Positions 34,132 through 43,478 of a stretch of 64,000 bases of DNA are shown here, piece after piece; positions within the stretch are counted from its first letter, which is position 1, and each line of letters opens with the position of its first letter. The stretch is from JAWSUT01 sp033549345. Lineage in GTDB: Bacteria; Bacillota; Dethiobacteria; Dethiobacterales; Dethiobacteraceae. The translations under genes were made by a program, and so were the position numbers. A model generated the notes under the pieces. That model did not search any database, was not told the DNA's origin, and worked only from the letters and a program-made list of their open reading frames with translations. The DNA is taken from NCBI GenBank assembly GCA_033549345.1, contig JAWSUT010000014.1:1-64000 (forward strand). The letters are read 5' to 3'.

Positions 34132-34905
34132 TTACTGAACATGTTTACGCAGGTGGCCCAGTGCTGCTTTTTCCAGGCGTGAAACCTGGGCCTGGGAGAT
34201 GCCAATCTCATCAGCAACTTCCATCTGCGTCTTGCCTCGGTAAAACCGCAGCGTCAATATCAGCTTTTCTCTTTCATTTAATTTCTGCAGTGCCTCTTTG
34301 ATTGCCAACACTTCCAGCCATTTATCATCTTGGGCTTTATCGTCGGAAATCTGGTCCATAACGAAAATCGGGTCACCGCCGTCATGGTAGATGGGTTCAA
34401 ACAAAGAAACCGGTTCCTGTATAGCATCCAAAGCAAAAACGATATCTTCTCTTTTCAGATTTAATTCGCCGGCAATTTCACTGATATTCGGCTCCCTGCC
34501 AAAACGATTCGCCAGGGAGTCCCTGACTTGTAGTACTTTGTAGGCGATATCCCGCAGAGACCGGGATACACGAATCGGGTTGTTGTCCCGCAGGTAACGG
34601 CGAATTTCTCCAATAATCATGGGGACAGCGTAGGTTGAGAATTTTACATTCTGGCTCAAATCAAAATTATCTATTGCTTTAATCAGGCCGATGCATCCGA
34701 CCTGAAACAAATCATCAACAAACTCTCCCCGGTTGTTGAAGCGCTGAATCACACTGAGCACAAGGCGCAGATTCCCGTTCACCAGCTTTTCCCGGGCTGA
34801 TTCATCTCCTTCACGTAACCGGGTGAACAAGCGGCGCATTTCATCGTTTTTCAGGACAGGTAATTTTGCTGTATTTACACCGCAAATTTCCACCTTGTTA
34901 ATCAA
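34132..34905 (-). CDS. sigG: Sporulation sigma factor SigG
   Basis: 257 residues from TTG at 34905. Region 2 (NLRLVLSVIQRFNNRGEFVD, GCIGLIKAIDNFDL), region 3 and region 4 (KTQMEVADEIGISQAQVSRL) are intact. The N-terminal NKVEICGVNTAKLP is characteristic of SigG. It directs late forespore gene expression. Downstream of sigE in the usual order. A late forespore promoter may lie in the 123-base gap, but only a weak GTATA/AATACTG match is visible. Confidence 0.96.
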   Translation of the reverse strand: MINKVEICGVNTAKLPVLKNDEMRRLFTRLREGDESAREKLVNGNLRLVLSVIQRFNNRGEFVDDLFQVGCIGLIKAIDNFDLSQNVKFSTYAVPMIIGEIRRYLRDNNPIRVSRSLRDIAYKVLQVRDSLANRFGREPNISEIAGELNLKREDIVFALDAIQEPVSLFEPIYHDGGDPIFVMDQISDDKAQDDKWLEVLAIKEALQKLNEREKLILTLRFYRGKTQMEVADEIGISQAQVSRLEKAALGHLRKHVQ

Positions 34906-34992
34906 GCTGCTTTCCCCCCAGTTGAAAATTACAAGGAATAAAATTCCCTGTACCGTATAATTGCAGTATTTCCCTGGGAGGTGAATTTATAC

Positions 34993-35016
34993 GGCACAAA
35001 ACCTGAGCCTTGTGCC
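34993..35016. other. Hairpin in the sigE-sigG intergenic region
   Basis: GGCACAA (34993-34999) pairs with TTGTGCC (35010-35016), 13 bases after the sigE stop in transcription order. No U tract follows on the minus strand. It may be a weak attenuator reducing sigE read-through into sigG; this is a guess. Confidence 0.3.
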
Positions 35017-35028
35017 AGGACATTGCAG

Positions 35029-35760
35029 TTATTCCATCTTCTTTATTTCTTTTTTCAACCGTTTAATGATCCGTTTTTCGAGCCTGGAGATGTAAGATTG
35101 CGAAATACCAAGCATAATAGCCACTTCTTTTTGTGTCCTTTCTTCCTGGCCGGAGAGGCCAAATCTCAGTTCCATAATCCGTTTTTCCCGACGGTTCAAC
35201 TTCTCAATTGCCGTATAAAGCAGTTTTCGCTCGACCTCGGCTTCGATTCCTTTGAGAACTAAATCATTTTCAGTTCCCAGCACATCCGAAAGTAGCAGTT
35301 CATTGCCGTCCCAGTCCACATTCAGCGGTTCGTCAAAAGAAACTTCCGCCTTTATTTTATTATTCCGACGCAGAAACATTAATATTTCATTTTCAATACA
35401 TTTTGAAGCATATGTGGCCAACTTAATATTTTTATGCGGGTCGAATGTGTTCACCGCTTTGATCAGACCAATCGTGCCGATAGACACCAAATCGTCAATC
35501 GGGATGCCTGTGTTTTCAAATTTTCTGCCGATGTAAACCACAAGCCGCAGGTTCCGCTCAATCAGGACCGTCTTAACTGCGAAATCTCCTTTTTTCAGTT
35601 TTTCCAGCAAAAAGAATTCCTCATCCTGTGACAAAGGGGGCGGCAGTGTCTCTGAACTGCCGACATAATAGACCTCGGGCAAAAACTCCATACCCAGGCG
35701 CCGCATGATATGCAAAACAAGCAAACGGAGTCTTAGCCTGACATGAGATCGTACCTTCAA
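35029..35760 (-). CDS. sigE: Pro-sigma-E, mother-cell sporulation sigma factor
   Basis: 243 residues. The basic N-terminal pro-sequence (about 1-29) leads to the processing region EVYYVGSSETLPPPLS. Regions 2 (NLRLVVYIGRKFENTGIPID, KLATYASKCIENEI) and 4 (RTQKEVAIMLGISQSYISRL) are intact. SpoIIGA removes the pro-sequence after asymmetric division. The start is TTG at 35760, whose bases overlap the spoIIGA TGA (TTGA), with GGGAGGTG ahead, so protease and substrate are translationally coupled. Confidence 0.97.
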   Translation of the reverse strand: MKVRSHVRLRLRLLVLHIMRRLGMEFLPEVYYVGSSETLPPPLSQDEEFFLLEKLKKGDFAVKTVLIERNLRLVVYIGRKFENTGIPIDDLVSIGTIGLIKAVNTFDPHKNIKLATYASKCIENEILMFLRRNNKIKAEVSFDEPLNVDWDGNELLLSDVLGTENDLVLKGIEAEVERKLLYTAIEKLNRREKRIMELRFGLSGQEERTQKEVAIMLGISQSYISRLEKRIIKRLKKEIKKME

Positions 35761-36653
35761 ATAACCACACCTCCCATAGATTCCATTATCGCCGGGTTTA
35801 GCAACACTTCCGCATCATCGTCCAGAGATAGCGCTTTTGCCGTAATTGCAAAGACAAGATCATGCCGCTCCACAGAGCCGCACTGTCCTGTAATAATTAC
35901 CGCCTCGGGGCGGAACGTTACCAGCATGCCGGCGTTTTCCAGTGAGCGGAAAGGCACAACGCCATATCGCCCAGCATTTTTTTCGGTAAGATTTGCCAAA
36001 GCCCTGACAGGGTCTTCGTCGTGGTCAAACGCCTTCTGTAAAACGTCCGGCATAAGCTCCCTGACGGCACGGTAACTTACCACACACAGCGGCCTGCCCG
36101 ATACAGGGTCGCGCAGTTGGTTCCCCGTATCCACAAAGGCCCTGACATTCACTTCTTTTCCGTCGTTTCGCAGGAGCAGCCCAAAGCGCAAATCCCTGCC
36201 CTTTCGCTGTCTTTCGCTAAAGTGCCATACACCGGCAATCAGGAAAAAAGCAACAAGCACACCGCCAAAAAGCATGCCGGGCCTGGGGGGAGCGATATAA
36301 AAAACGCCACCTCTGACCACGGCCGGTGTACTTCCAAAAAAATAGAGTGCAAATATTGTTCCGGCTAAAAAGAAGGAAGCAAGGAAAAACGCACCGCACA
36401 GGCGCAGCAGTTCCACAGACCTGCGCGGCCTGAACGTAAAAACAATAATCAGGACTGATACCGCAATTTTCCCCGCCCAGGTGTAGACGAATACGGCTCC
36501 CGGCCAAAAAATAACCAGACTGTATACAGCCGCAAGCAGTCCGCCCGCCAACAGCCGGATACCCGCAGGCTGCTTACCCGTAAGGCGTGCCGTTAAGTAT
36601 AACAGGGATGTGTTCATCATGAAATTCAGGGCCAGGAGGTCCTCCACGTACAT
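35757..36653 (-). CDS. spoIIGA: Pro-sigma-E processing protease SpoIIGA
   Basis: 298 residues from the ATG at 36653 (AGGTGA upstream; a GTG three codons earlier is weaker). Five N-terminal membrane helices are followed by a protease domain with the aspartyl motif VDTGNQLRDPVSGRPL. It cleaves pro-sigma-E when activated across the septum by SpoIIR. It overlaps sigE by 4 bases. Confidence 0.94.
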   Translation of the reverse strand: MYVEDLLALNFMMNTSLLYLTARLTGKQPAGIRLLAGGLLAAVYSLVIFWPGAVFVYTWAGKIAVSVLIIVFTFRPRRSVELLRLCGAFFLASFFLAGTIFALYFFGSTPAVVRGGVFYIAPPRPGMLFGGVLVAFFLIAGVWHFSERQRKGRDLRFGLLLRNDGKEVNVRAFVDTGNQLRDPVSGRPLCVVSYRAVRELMPDVLQKAFDHDEDPVRALANLTEKNAGRYGVVPFRSLENAGMLVTFRPEAVIITGQCGSVERHDLVFAITAKALSLDDDAEVLLNPAIMESMGGVVI

Positions 36654-36723
36654 ATCTCTCACCTACCCGGCGTGGCTGGACAAACCGCTACATTATATGC
36701 AGTTCCACCGGTGTCTATTCCCG

Positions 36724-36770
36724 ATTATACCGTACACCGCCTTAAAAATTTGTCACAACCTCGTGTCGAA
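36724..36770 (-). promoter_or_regulatory. spoIIG promoter with Spo0A box
   Basis: A perfect 0A box, TGTCGAA on the plus strand (36764-36770), and a degenerate one (TGTGACA on the minus strand, 36751-36757) lie upstream of TATAAT (36724-36729). The best -35-like sequence (TGTGAC) is about 22 bases from the -10, the long spacing known for Spo0A-activated spoIIG of Bacillus. Confidence 0.62.
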
Positions 36771-36811
36771 AGCAAAAAAGACGGAGGCGGTATCACATTT
36801 TTCTGCCAACG

Positions 36812-36839
36812 AAAAAAACCGGACACCGTCCGGTTTTTT
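36812..36839 (-). terminator. Terminator of ftsZ
   Basis: On the minus strand AAAAAACCGGAC-GGT-GTCCGGTTTTTT forms a 12-bp stem with a T run, 20 bases after the ftsZ stop. It closes the dcw cluster before spoIIGA. Confidence 0.9.
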
Positions 36840-36858
36840 AGTGGCGAATAATGTAATT

Positions 36859-37911
36859 TTAGGAGCGCTTGCGGCGCAGGAAGGCCGGGATGTCGATATC
36901 GTCTGAGGAGAATGTTTTCTGTGTGAGTTCTTCGATGATTTGCTTACGTTCCGACGCCCGGTGGTCAAATCCGGTGGCGATAACGGTTACACGGACTTCA
37001 TCTTCCAGTGTTTCGTCAATCACCGCACCGAAAATAATGTTGGCGTCAGGGTCGGCCGCTTCGGCCACGATATCTGCGGCTTCATTCACCTCAAAGAGGC
37101 CCAGGTTGCAGCCGCCGGTAATATTTAAGAGCACCCCGCGGGCTCCGTCAATGGATGTTTCCAAAAGCGGGCTGGCGATGGCGGCTTTGGCGGCTTCCAC
37201 GGTACGGTTGTCACCGGTACCGATACCGATTCCCATCAGGGCCGCACCGGTCTCTTTCATGATGGTTTTCACATCCGCAAAGTCAAGGTTAATCAGGCCG
37301 GGAACGGCAATCAAATCGGATATGCCCTGCACACCCTGACGCAGTACATCGTCGGCAACACGGAATGCTTCCAGGATGGGTGTCCGTTTCTCCACCACCT
37401 GCAGCAGCCTGTCGTTGGGAATAACAATCAGTGTATCCACTTTCTCCTTCAGGCTGGTAATGCCTTTTTCAGCGGAACTCTGCCGGCGGCGGCCTTCAAA
37501 GGTAAACGGCTTGGTCACCACGCCCACTGTCAGCGCTCCCAGCTCGCGGGCGATTTCAGCAATGACAGGTGCGGCTCCGGTCCCGGTACCACCGCCCATG
37601 CCGGCTGTGACAAACACCATATCGGCACCCTTGAGTGCCTCTTTAATTTCTTCTCTGCTTTCCTCGGCAGCCTGGTTGCCGATTTCCGGGTTAGCTCCGG
37701 CACCAAGCCCTTTGGTCAGTTTCTCACCGATTTGCAGCTTACAGTCCGAGTTGGCCAAATAAAGAGCCTGGGCGTCTGTGTTGACCGAAATAAATTCCAC
37801 GCCGCGAAGCCCTGCATCAATCATGCGGTTTACGGCATTACTGCCGCCGCCGCCAACACCGATCACTTTTATCTGGGCAAATTGTTCCATTTCAATATCA
37901 AATTCGATCAA
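36859..37911 (-). CDS. ftsZ: Cell-division tubulin FtsZ
   Basis: 350 residues. Glycine-rich IGVGGGGSNAVNRM at the N-terminus, the tubulin signature GGGTGTGAAPVIAE (about 110), T7-loop residues NLDFADVKTIM, and the conserved C-terminal peptide DIDIPAFLRRKR that binds FtsA/SepF. It polymerises with GTP to form the Z-ring. Start TTG at 37911 after GGGGAGG. Last gene of the dcw cluster in transcription order. Confidence 0.98.
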   Translation of the reverse strand: MIEFDIEMEQFAQIKVIGVGGGGSNAVNRMIDAGLRGVEFISVNTDAQALYLANSDCKLQIGEKLTKGLGAGANPEIGNQAAEESREEIKEALKGADMVFVTAGMGGGTGTGAAPVIAEIARELGALTVGVVTKPFTFEGRRRQSSAEKGITSLKEKVDTLIVIPNDRLLQVVEKRTPILEAFRVADDVLRQGVQGISDLIAVPGLINLDFADVKTIMKETGAALMGIGIGTGDNRTVEAAKAAIASPLLETSIDGARGVLLNITGGCNLGLFEVNEAADIVAEAADPDANIIFGAVIDETLEDEVRVTVIATGFDHRASERKQIIEELTQKTFSSDDIDIPAFLRRKRS

Positions 37912-37941
37912 AGAAAGCCTCCCCTTCCCCCTCAGGACAAT

Positions 37942-39165
37942 TTAATCAAACATCTCAATAAACCAGGTTTTCACTTTATTGAAAATACCCGGCAGAGCCA
38001 TACGCCCTCCCCTGTATTCCCGCACATTGAACATATGAGCATGCTGAACATAATGAATAATTCCCACAGCGGTGGAATAGATCGGACTTTTCACCCCCAC
38101 ATAGCCCGGTTGTGCAACACGGGCAGACGAATCAAAAATCTGTTCCGTCAACTCCACCATGCCGCGTGTAAGGGACACCCCTCCGGTTAAAACAATGCCG
38201 GCCGGCAGTGGTTCCCTGAAACCCATGTTTTCCAGTTCCTGTGCAGCGATATGCAGAATTTCCACAATCCTTGGCTCAATAATTGACGCCAGCTCCCTGA
38301 CAGGAATTTTTCGCGCTTCTTTTCCGGCAAGCTGGGACAGTTCAACCTCAGCATTTTGCGGAACCAAAGCGGGCAGAGCCGCACCATGTTCCAGCTTTAG
38401 CTTTTCTGCTGCCTGCAGTGTTGTCCGCAGCCCCACAGCGATATCGTTTGTTATGTAGTCTCCTCCCACCGGAATCACGGCAATGTTCTTGATATGTCCG
38501 TTTTGGAAAACAGACACTTCCGTTGTACCGCCGCCGATATCAATCAGGACCGAGCCCAGTTCCTTTTCATCCCTGGACAGGGCGATTTCCGCATTAGCCA
38601 GCGAGTTGAGTACCATGCCGTCGATTGCCAGCCCTGAGCGCTCCACACAGCGAACCAGATTGCGAATTGATGTAACCATACCGGTAATAATCATGGCATC
38701 CACTTCCAGGCGGACGCCAACCATGCCGACCGGGTCACGAATTCCGTCATAGCCGTCCACAATAAATTCCCGGGGGATGACATCAATGATTTCCCGGTCC
38801 GGAGGTAATGCGATGACCCGGGCGGCCTGCAGGACACGCTCCACGTCATCTTCTGTAATTTCCTTATCATCCCCGGAGACAGCAACAACGCCCCGGTTAT
38901 TGACCAGGCCCACCTGTGAACCAACTATACCCAAAAAAGCGGAAGGTATGGCCGTGCCCACCATGCGCTCAGCCTCTTCCACCGCGTTTGTAATTGCTTC
39001 CACAGTTTTATCCAGGTCAACAATAACACCTTTTTTCAGGCCTTCAGACGGGCTTGTCCCAACTCCGATTACATTGATTGACCCGTCTATATTGATTTCT
39101 CCGACGATGGCCCGGACGTGTGACGTGCCGATATCCATGCCGCAGACCAGGTTTCTTTTTACCAC
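37942..39165 (-). CDS. ftsA: Cell-division actin-like protein FtsA
   Basis: 407 residues from GTG at 39165. The actin-fold phosphate loops are CGMDIGTSHVRAIVG (N-terminus) and LIDIGGGTTEVSVF, with a later adenosine motif IVLTGGVSLTRG. The C-terminal amphipathic helix (IFNKVKTWFIEMF) anchors it and the Z-ring to membrane. It sits directly before ftsZ. Confidence 0.97.
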   Translation of the reverse strand: MVKRNLVCGMDIGTSHVRAIVGEINIDGSINVIGVGTSPSEGLKKGVIVDLDKTVEAITNAVEEAERMVGTAIPSAFLGIVGSQVGLVNNRGVVAVSGDDKEITEDDVERVLQAARVIALPPDREIIDVIPREFIVDGYDGIRDPVGMVGVRLEVDAMIITGMVTSIRNLVRCVERSGLAIDGMVLNSLANAEIALSRDEKELGSVLIDIGGGTTEVSVFQNGHIKNIAVIPVGGDYITNDIAVGLRTTLQAAEKLKLEHGAALPALVPQNAEVELSQLAGKEARKIPVRELASIIEPRIVEILHIAAQELENMGFREPLPAGIVLTGGVSLTRGMVELTEQIFDSSARVAQPGYVGVKSPIYSTAVGIIHYVQHAHMFNVREYRGGRMALPGIFNKVKTWFIEMFD

Positions 39166-39254
39166 GACTGCCCCACCTCGCCCTCTTGTTCACACATATT
39201 ACTTTCTTATTCAACAAGACTTAGAATTTCCCTTTTTTTAGCTGAATTGTTTTT

Positions 39255-40043
39255 TTAATCATTTGAATCATTTAGAATGTGAAAAGCAGGTGCAGTGGGA
39301 ACACGTAAATCGAGGTATCCCTCGTCCTGACGCCCCGTCAGCTGCCCCATAATTTGTGCGAGCAGGCCCGCTTTCTCCTGAAAACCATCGCGCCCGAGCC
39401 AGACAGTCAGCCCGGACATGGTAACTAATACCAGATTTTCTTCGTCGCTGAAATTGATTTCCGAGACAGCAATCCCCGCCCCGTCCATGGCGGTAATCAA
39501 TTCGGTCGTCCGTTCCAGCCGCTCCCCGGAAAACAGCAGGTCGCCGACCTTCAGTTCAAGCGGAGCAATGCCTGTAACCAGGGGCAGGCCGTAGTTTTGC
39601 GGATCATTCGTTACCCCCAGGATGGTTCCGTCAAAGCCAACTGCAAACAGATATTCGCGGTAAGGAACAAGACACAATGTCCCTTTTTCGGTAACATCCA
39701 CTACCAGCGTCCTGGGCAGCTTTCGGTAAACACTGGCAGACTCAATCCGCGCAATGCTCTCTACGCGTTCAGCCAACTGCCCAGGGCTGAGCTCCCAGAT
39801 ATTTTCCCCCTCATGGATCTGAAGCGACTCGAGTATCTGAGACTCCGTTGTGTAGGTATTGCCTACCAGTTCAATCGTCTCCAGACTAAAAAAACCGGAA
39901 CGGACAAAACCCAGTACCCCCCAGATAAAAAGGAAGAAGACAAATATGGCAAGCAGACGCCGCCTGGCTTTCATTTTCTTTTCTTTAGACACCGTCACTT
40001 TCCGCTGCCAAACCTGCCGCGTATTCCGGTAGTGCCTGTCCAT
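39255..40043 (-). CDS. ftsQ: Cell-division protein FtsQ/DivIB
   Basis: 262 residues from the ATG at 40043 (GGGGGC upstream; upstream in-frame codons lie in the murA-end hairpin). A short cytoplasmic tail, one membrane helix (LLAIFVFFLFIWGVLGFV), a POTRA domain (SLETIELVGNTYTTESQILE) and a beta domain follow. It joins FtsL in the divisome. The gap to murA holds the hairpin described separately. Confidence 0.9.
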   Translation of the reverse strand: MDRHYRNTRQVWQRKVTVSKEKKMKARRRLLAIFVFFLFIWGVLGFVRSGFFSLETIELVGNTYTTESQILESLQIHEGENIWELSPGQLAERVESIARIESASVYRKLPRTLVVDVTEKGTLCLVPYREYLFAVGFDGTILGVTNDPQNYGLPLVTGIAPLELKVGDLLFSGERLERTTELITAMDGAGIAVSEINFSDEENLVLVTMSGLTVWLGRDGFQEKAGLLAQIMGQLTGRQDEGYLDLRVPTAPAFHILNDSND

Positions 40044-40067
40044 TGCTGCTGCCCCCAGTACATGTCT

Positions 40068-40104
40068 GGGTGAGCAGGTTAAAGGCAACCTGCTCACCCT
40101 TTTT
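40068..40104 (+). terminator. Antisense-oriented terminator at the murA/ftsQ junction
   Basis: GGGTGAGCAGGTT (40068-40080) and AACCTGCTCACCC (40087-40099) form a perfect 13-bp stem with a 6-base loop. TTTTT follows only on the plus strand, opposite to the genes. On the minus strand the stem holds the murA stop codon and has no T run. Confidence 0.6.
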
Positions 40105-41365
40105 CGTGTTTGATATCCGCACCGAGACGGATTAGTTCTTCGTCGAGATTCTCATAACCGCGGCTGACATGCTGCAGTCCGTCCACAACCGTTTCCCCTT
40201 CTGCACAGAGACCGGCAATCATCAGTGCGGCACCGGCCCGCAGGTCGGATGCTGTCACACTGGCTCCCGTAAGATGTTTAACGCCGTGAATGACAGCTGT
40301 GCGGTTATCTGATGTAACAATAATGTTGGCACCCATCCGGGTAAGTTCTCCCACATGTTTAAAACGTGAATCGAAAACATTTTCAATCACAATGCTGGTA
40401 CCGCTTGCGCGGGTCAGAAGCGCCATCATCGGGGCCTGCAGGTCTGTGGGGAAACCGGGATAGGGCAGTGTCCTGACAAACTCCACCGCTTTGGGCCGTT
40501 CGGGGCCCTGTATTCTCAGGCGGTCATTCTCTTCCCTGATCTGGGCGCCGGTCTCACGCAGCTTGGAAATGACTGCATCCAGATGCCCCGGAATCACATT
40601 CTCCAGCAGCACATCGCCGCCTGTGTTGGCAGCAGCCATCATAATCGTTCCGGCCACAATTCTGTCCGGTATCACGCTGTACTCCACGCCGTGCAGCTGT
40701 GTGACGCCGTCAATCCGTATTTGGTCCGTACCGGCACCACGGATTTTTGCGCCCATTTGGTTTAAGATGTTTTGCAAATCCACAATCTCAGGCTCTTTGG
40801 CCGCATTGCTGACCAAAGTTGTGCCGCGGGCATAGACAGCAGCCATCATAATATTTTCCGTCGCACCCACACTGGGATAGTCCAGGTGGATATCTGCGCC
40901 TTTCATACGCGTACCGCTGGCATAAATATAGCCCTGCTGCTGCTCGCGAAACTGCACACCCAGTGCGGCAAGGCCTTTGGTATGCAGGCCGATGGGACGC
41001 TGTCCAATGGCACACCCCCCCGGATGGGAAATACAGGCCTGGCCGAAGCGGCCCAGAAGTGCCCCCATTAAAAATATGGTTGAACGCATTTCCCGCATCA
41101 GCCGCTCGTCAATAAAGTAGCTTTGAATATCTTTGGTGGATACAACCATGTCGCTGCCGCTCCAGGTGATTTTTGCACCCAGGCTGCTGAGGATCTCTAC
41201 CATTTTTACCACATCACGGATGCGCGGTACATTTTTGAGGATAACTTCGTCCTGGCTGTTGTTTAACAGAACGGCGGCCAGGATCGGAAGTATTGAGTTT
41301 TTTGCTCCCCCAATCCTGACAGTTCCCTCCAGACGGTTTCCTCCACGGATTACATATCTCTCCAT
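40094..41365 (-). CDS. murA: UDP-N-acetylglucosamine 1-carboxyvinyltransferase
   Basis: 423 residues. The catalytic cysteine loop is HPGGCAIGQRPIGLH (about 113-127). Two inverse alpha/beta domains and PTDLQAPMMALL are present. First committed step of peptidoglycan synthesis. It ends inside the 13-bp hairpin. Confidence 0.97.
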   Translation of the reverse strand: MERYVIRGGNRLEGTVRIGGAKNSILPILAAVLLNNSQDEVILKNVPRIRDVVKMVEILSSLGAKITWSGSDMVVSTKDIQSYFIDERLMREMRSTIFLMGALLGRFGQACISHPGGCAIGQRPIGLHTKGLAALGVQFREQQQGYIYASGTRMKGADIHLDYPSVGATENIMMAAVYARGTTLVSNAAKEPEIVDLQNILNQMGAKIRGAGTDQIRIDGVTQLHGVEYSVIPDRIVAGTIMMAAANTGGDVLLENVIPGHLDAVISKLRETGAQIREENDRLRIQGPERPKAVEFVRTLPYPGFPTDLQAPMMALLTRASGTSIVIENVFDSRFKHVGELTRMGANIIVTSDNRTAVIHGVKHLTGASVTASDLRAGAALMIAGLCAEGETVVDGLQHVSRGYENLDEELIRLGADIKHEKG

Positions 41366-41379
41366 TCTCCCACCTTCCC

Positions 41380-42276
41380 TTAATAACCGAGCAAACGAAC
41401 CTCCAGTTCCAGGGTGACACCAAACTGTTTTACCACTGATGCCTTTGCCGTCTCAATCAGAGACAAGACATCCTCTGCGGTGGCCTCACCGCAATTGACA
41501 ATAAAGTTGGCATGCACTTCGGAGATCTTTGCTCCACCCGATCGGTGGCCTTTGAGGCCGGCGGCCTCAATCAAACGTCCGGCCGCATCACTCGGCGGGT
41601 TTTTAAAGATACTGCCGGCATTGGGTTGGCGGGGTTGACGGTCACGACGGAAGGCCAGGTATTCCCGGCTTTTCTCCTCCAGCGCTTCCTTATTCCCCGG
41701 TTTGAGCCCGAGTTTTACACTGCAAACAACGGATTCCGGCGGCAAACTGCTTTTCCGGTACGACAGTCCCAGGGCATCGTGAGCAAGCCTATGTAGCTCC
41801 AAATCGCGGTCGAGGACTACAGCTTCAAGCAAACAGTCACTCACCGCACCGCCGTGTGCTCCCGCATTCATCACCAGGGCGCCCCCTACGGAACCGGGTA
41901 TGCCCGCGGCGAATTCGAGGCCTGCCAGGCCCCTGCGGCCGGCATCCCTGGCGAGCACAGCCAGCTTCACAGCAGCACCTGCTTCCACTACCGGGCCGTC
42001 ATACGCAGTGCGGCAAAAATCGCCGCCCAACCGCAGTACGGCACCCCGGTACCCCCTGTCGTTCACCAGAAGATTCGTACCACTGCCCAAAATAAACCAG
42101 GGAATTCCCTTTTGCCGCAAAACTGTCAGCACAGCGACCAGTTCCGCCGTCGTCTCCGGCTCCACGTAAAGATCGGCGGGCCCGCCGATTTTAAACGATG
42201 TATACCGGGACAGGGGCTCGCCGGTTCTGACCGGTCCGCCAATTTTTGCAGTAAGCTCCTGGGCAATGTTTTCCAT
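41380..42276 (-). CDS. murB: UDP-N-acetylenolpyruvoylglucosamine reductase
   Basis: 298 residues from the ATG at 42276, 6 bases after GGAGG. FAD-binding motifs YTSFKIGGPADL and LGSGTNLLVND, the catalytic serine region NAGSIFKNPP, and CGEATAEDV are present. It reduces the MurA product to UDP-MurNAc. It lies between murG and murA. Confidence 0.96.
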   Translation of the reverse strand: MENIAQELTAKIGGPVRTGEPLSRYTSFKIGGPADLYVEPETTAELVAVLTVLRQKGIPWFILGSGTNLLVNDRGYRGAVLRLGGDFCRTAYDGPVVEAGAAVKLAVLARDAGRRGLAGLEFAAGIPGSVGGALVMNAGAHGGAVSDCLLEAVVLDRDLELHRLAHDALGLSYRKSSLPPESVVCSVKLGLKPGNKEALEEKSREYLAFRRDRQPRQPNAGSIFKNPPSDAAGRLIEAAGLKGHRSGGAKISEVHANFIVNCGEATAEDVLSLIETAKASVVKQFGVTLELEVRLLGY

Positions 42277-42361
42277 AAGCACCTCCGGCTATAACCCTTT
42301 GCCGTAATTCATAGTATGCAAAGAGTTCCGTTGTGTGTTTTTCCTGTATAAAATCAAATTT

Positions 42362-43462
42362 TTATTTACTTATTAACTGCCGGATGACAGACGCCATCCG
42401 CTCGGCGGCATCCGGTACACCAAGAGCCCGGCAGGCAGCCGCCATTTCTTGCAGGTGCGGGCGGTCTGAAAGCAAACCGGCCAGAAGTTTGGCAAGCCCG
42501 TCGGTGCTCAGGTCATTTTCCCGTAATAATACGGCGGCACCATGGTCAAAGAGAGCCCGGGCATTATATTCCTGATGGTTCTTCGTCACATTGGGGGACG
42601 GCACCAAAACGGCGGGCACCCCAAGTGCCGTAATCTCTGCCAGCGTCGTGGCACCGGCACGGCTGACCACCAAATCCGCTCTGTTTAACAATGCGGGTAA
42701 ATCGGGATGATACGGCAGGACCTGCAGCCGCCGGGGGAAGCGGGAAAACAACGGTTCCATCTCCCTGTTGATATCAGCAAAATAGCGTTTGCCTGTCACA
42801 TACACAATCTGCGCGTCACAGGCAGAGAGAACATGGGCCACGCTTCCCGCAAACGCTTCGTTGAGCCTGGCGGCGCCGTGGCTGCCGCCGACGCAGAGCA
42901 GCAGCGGCACATCGGCAATCAGCTTTCCGGGAAGCTCAGGTTCGTTTGCAGCCAGTGCAGCTTCACTGGCCCGCGGATTTCCTGTAAGCACCGTCTTCTG
43001 CGGCCGCGGAAAATAACGTGCACTGTCTGAAAAGCTGAGACAGACACGGTTGGCCATTCGGGATAGGACGACATTGGTAAAGCCCGGTATGGCGTTTTGT
43101 TCATGAATCACGGTGGGAATTCTGGCGAGTACGGCCGCCAGCACCACCGGGCCGGCCACATAACCGCCGGTACCCACCACAATATCCGGACGGAATTTTT
43201 TTATCATCCGCCTGGCGGTCATCACGCCGGAGGCGGCCAAGAAGAGGGCTCGTCCCGTTTGCAGGGACAGCCTTCTTTCCAACCCCACAACCGGTACCAG
43301 TTCCAGCCCGAAGCCGGCAGCCGGGATAATTTCCTTTTCCATTCCGCGCTCAGTGCCGGCAAAAATGACCTCTGCGCCGTCGGCCTCCTGCAGATAGCGG
43401 GCCAGCGCCAACGCAGGATAAATATGGCCGCCGGTGCCGCCGCCTGCAAATAATACGCGCAT
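42362..43462 (-). CDS. murG: UDP-GlcNAc:lipid I GlcNAc transferase
   Basis: 366 residues from the ATG at 43462. The glycine loop GGGTGGHIYPA and the donor-site motif SRAGATTLAEI with PSPNVTKNHQEYNA are typical. It makes lipid II at the membrane surface. Immediately after ftsW. Confidence 0.96.
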   Translation of the reverse strand: MRVLFAGGGTGGHIYPALALARYLQEADGAEVIFAGTERGMEKEIIPAAGFGLELVPVVGLERRLSLQTGRALFLAASGVMTARRMIKKFRPDIVVGTGGYVAGPVVLAAVLARIPTVIHEQNAIPGFTNVVLSRMANRVCLSFSDSARYFPRPQKTVLTGNPRASEAALAANEPELPGKLIADVPLLLCVGGSHGAARLNEAFAGSVAHVLSACDAQIVYVTGKRYFADINREMEPLFSRFPRRLQVLPYHPDLPALLNRADLVVSRAGATTLAEITALGVPAVLVPSPNVTKNHQEYNARALFDHGAAVLLRENDLSTDGLAKLLAGLLSDRPHLQEMAAACRALGVPDAAERMASVIRQLISK

Positions 43463-43478
43463 GCACATCACCCCGGTT

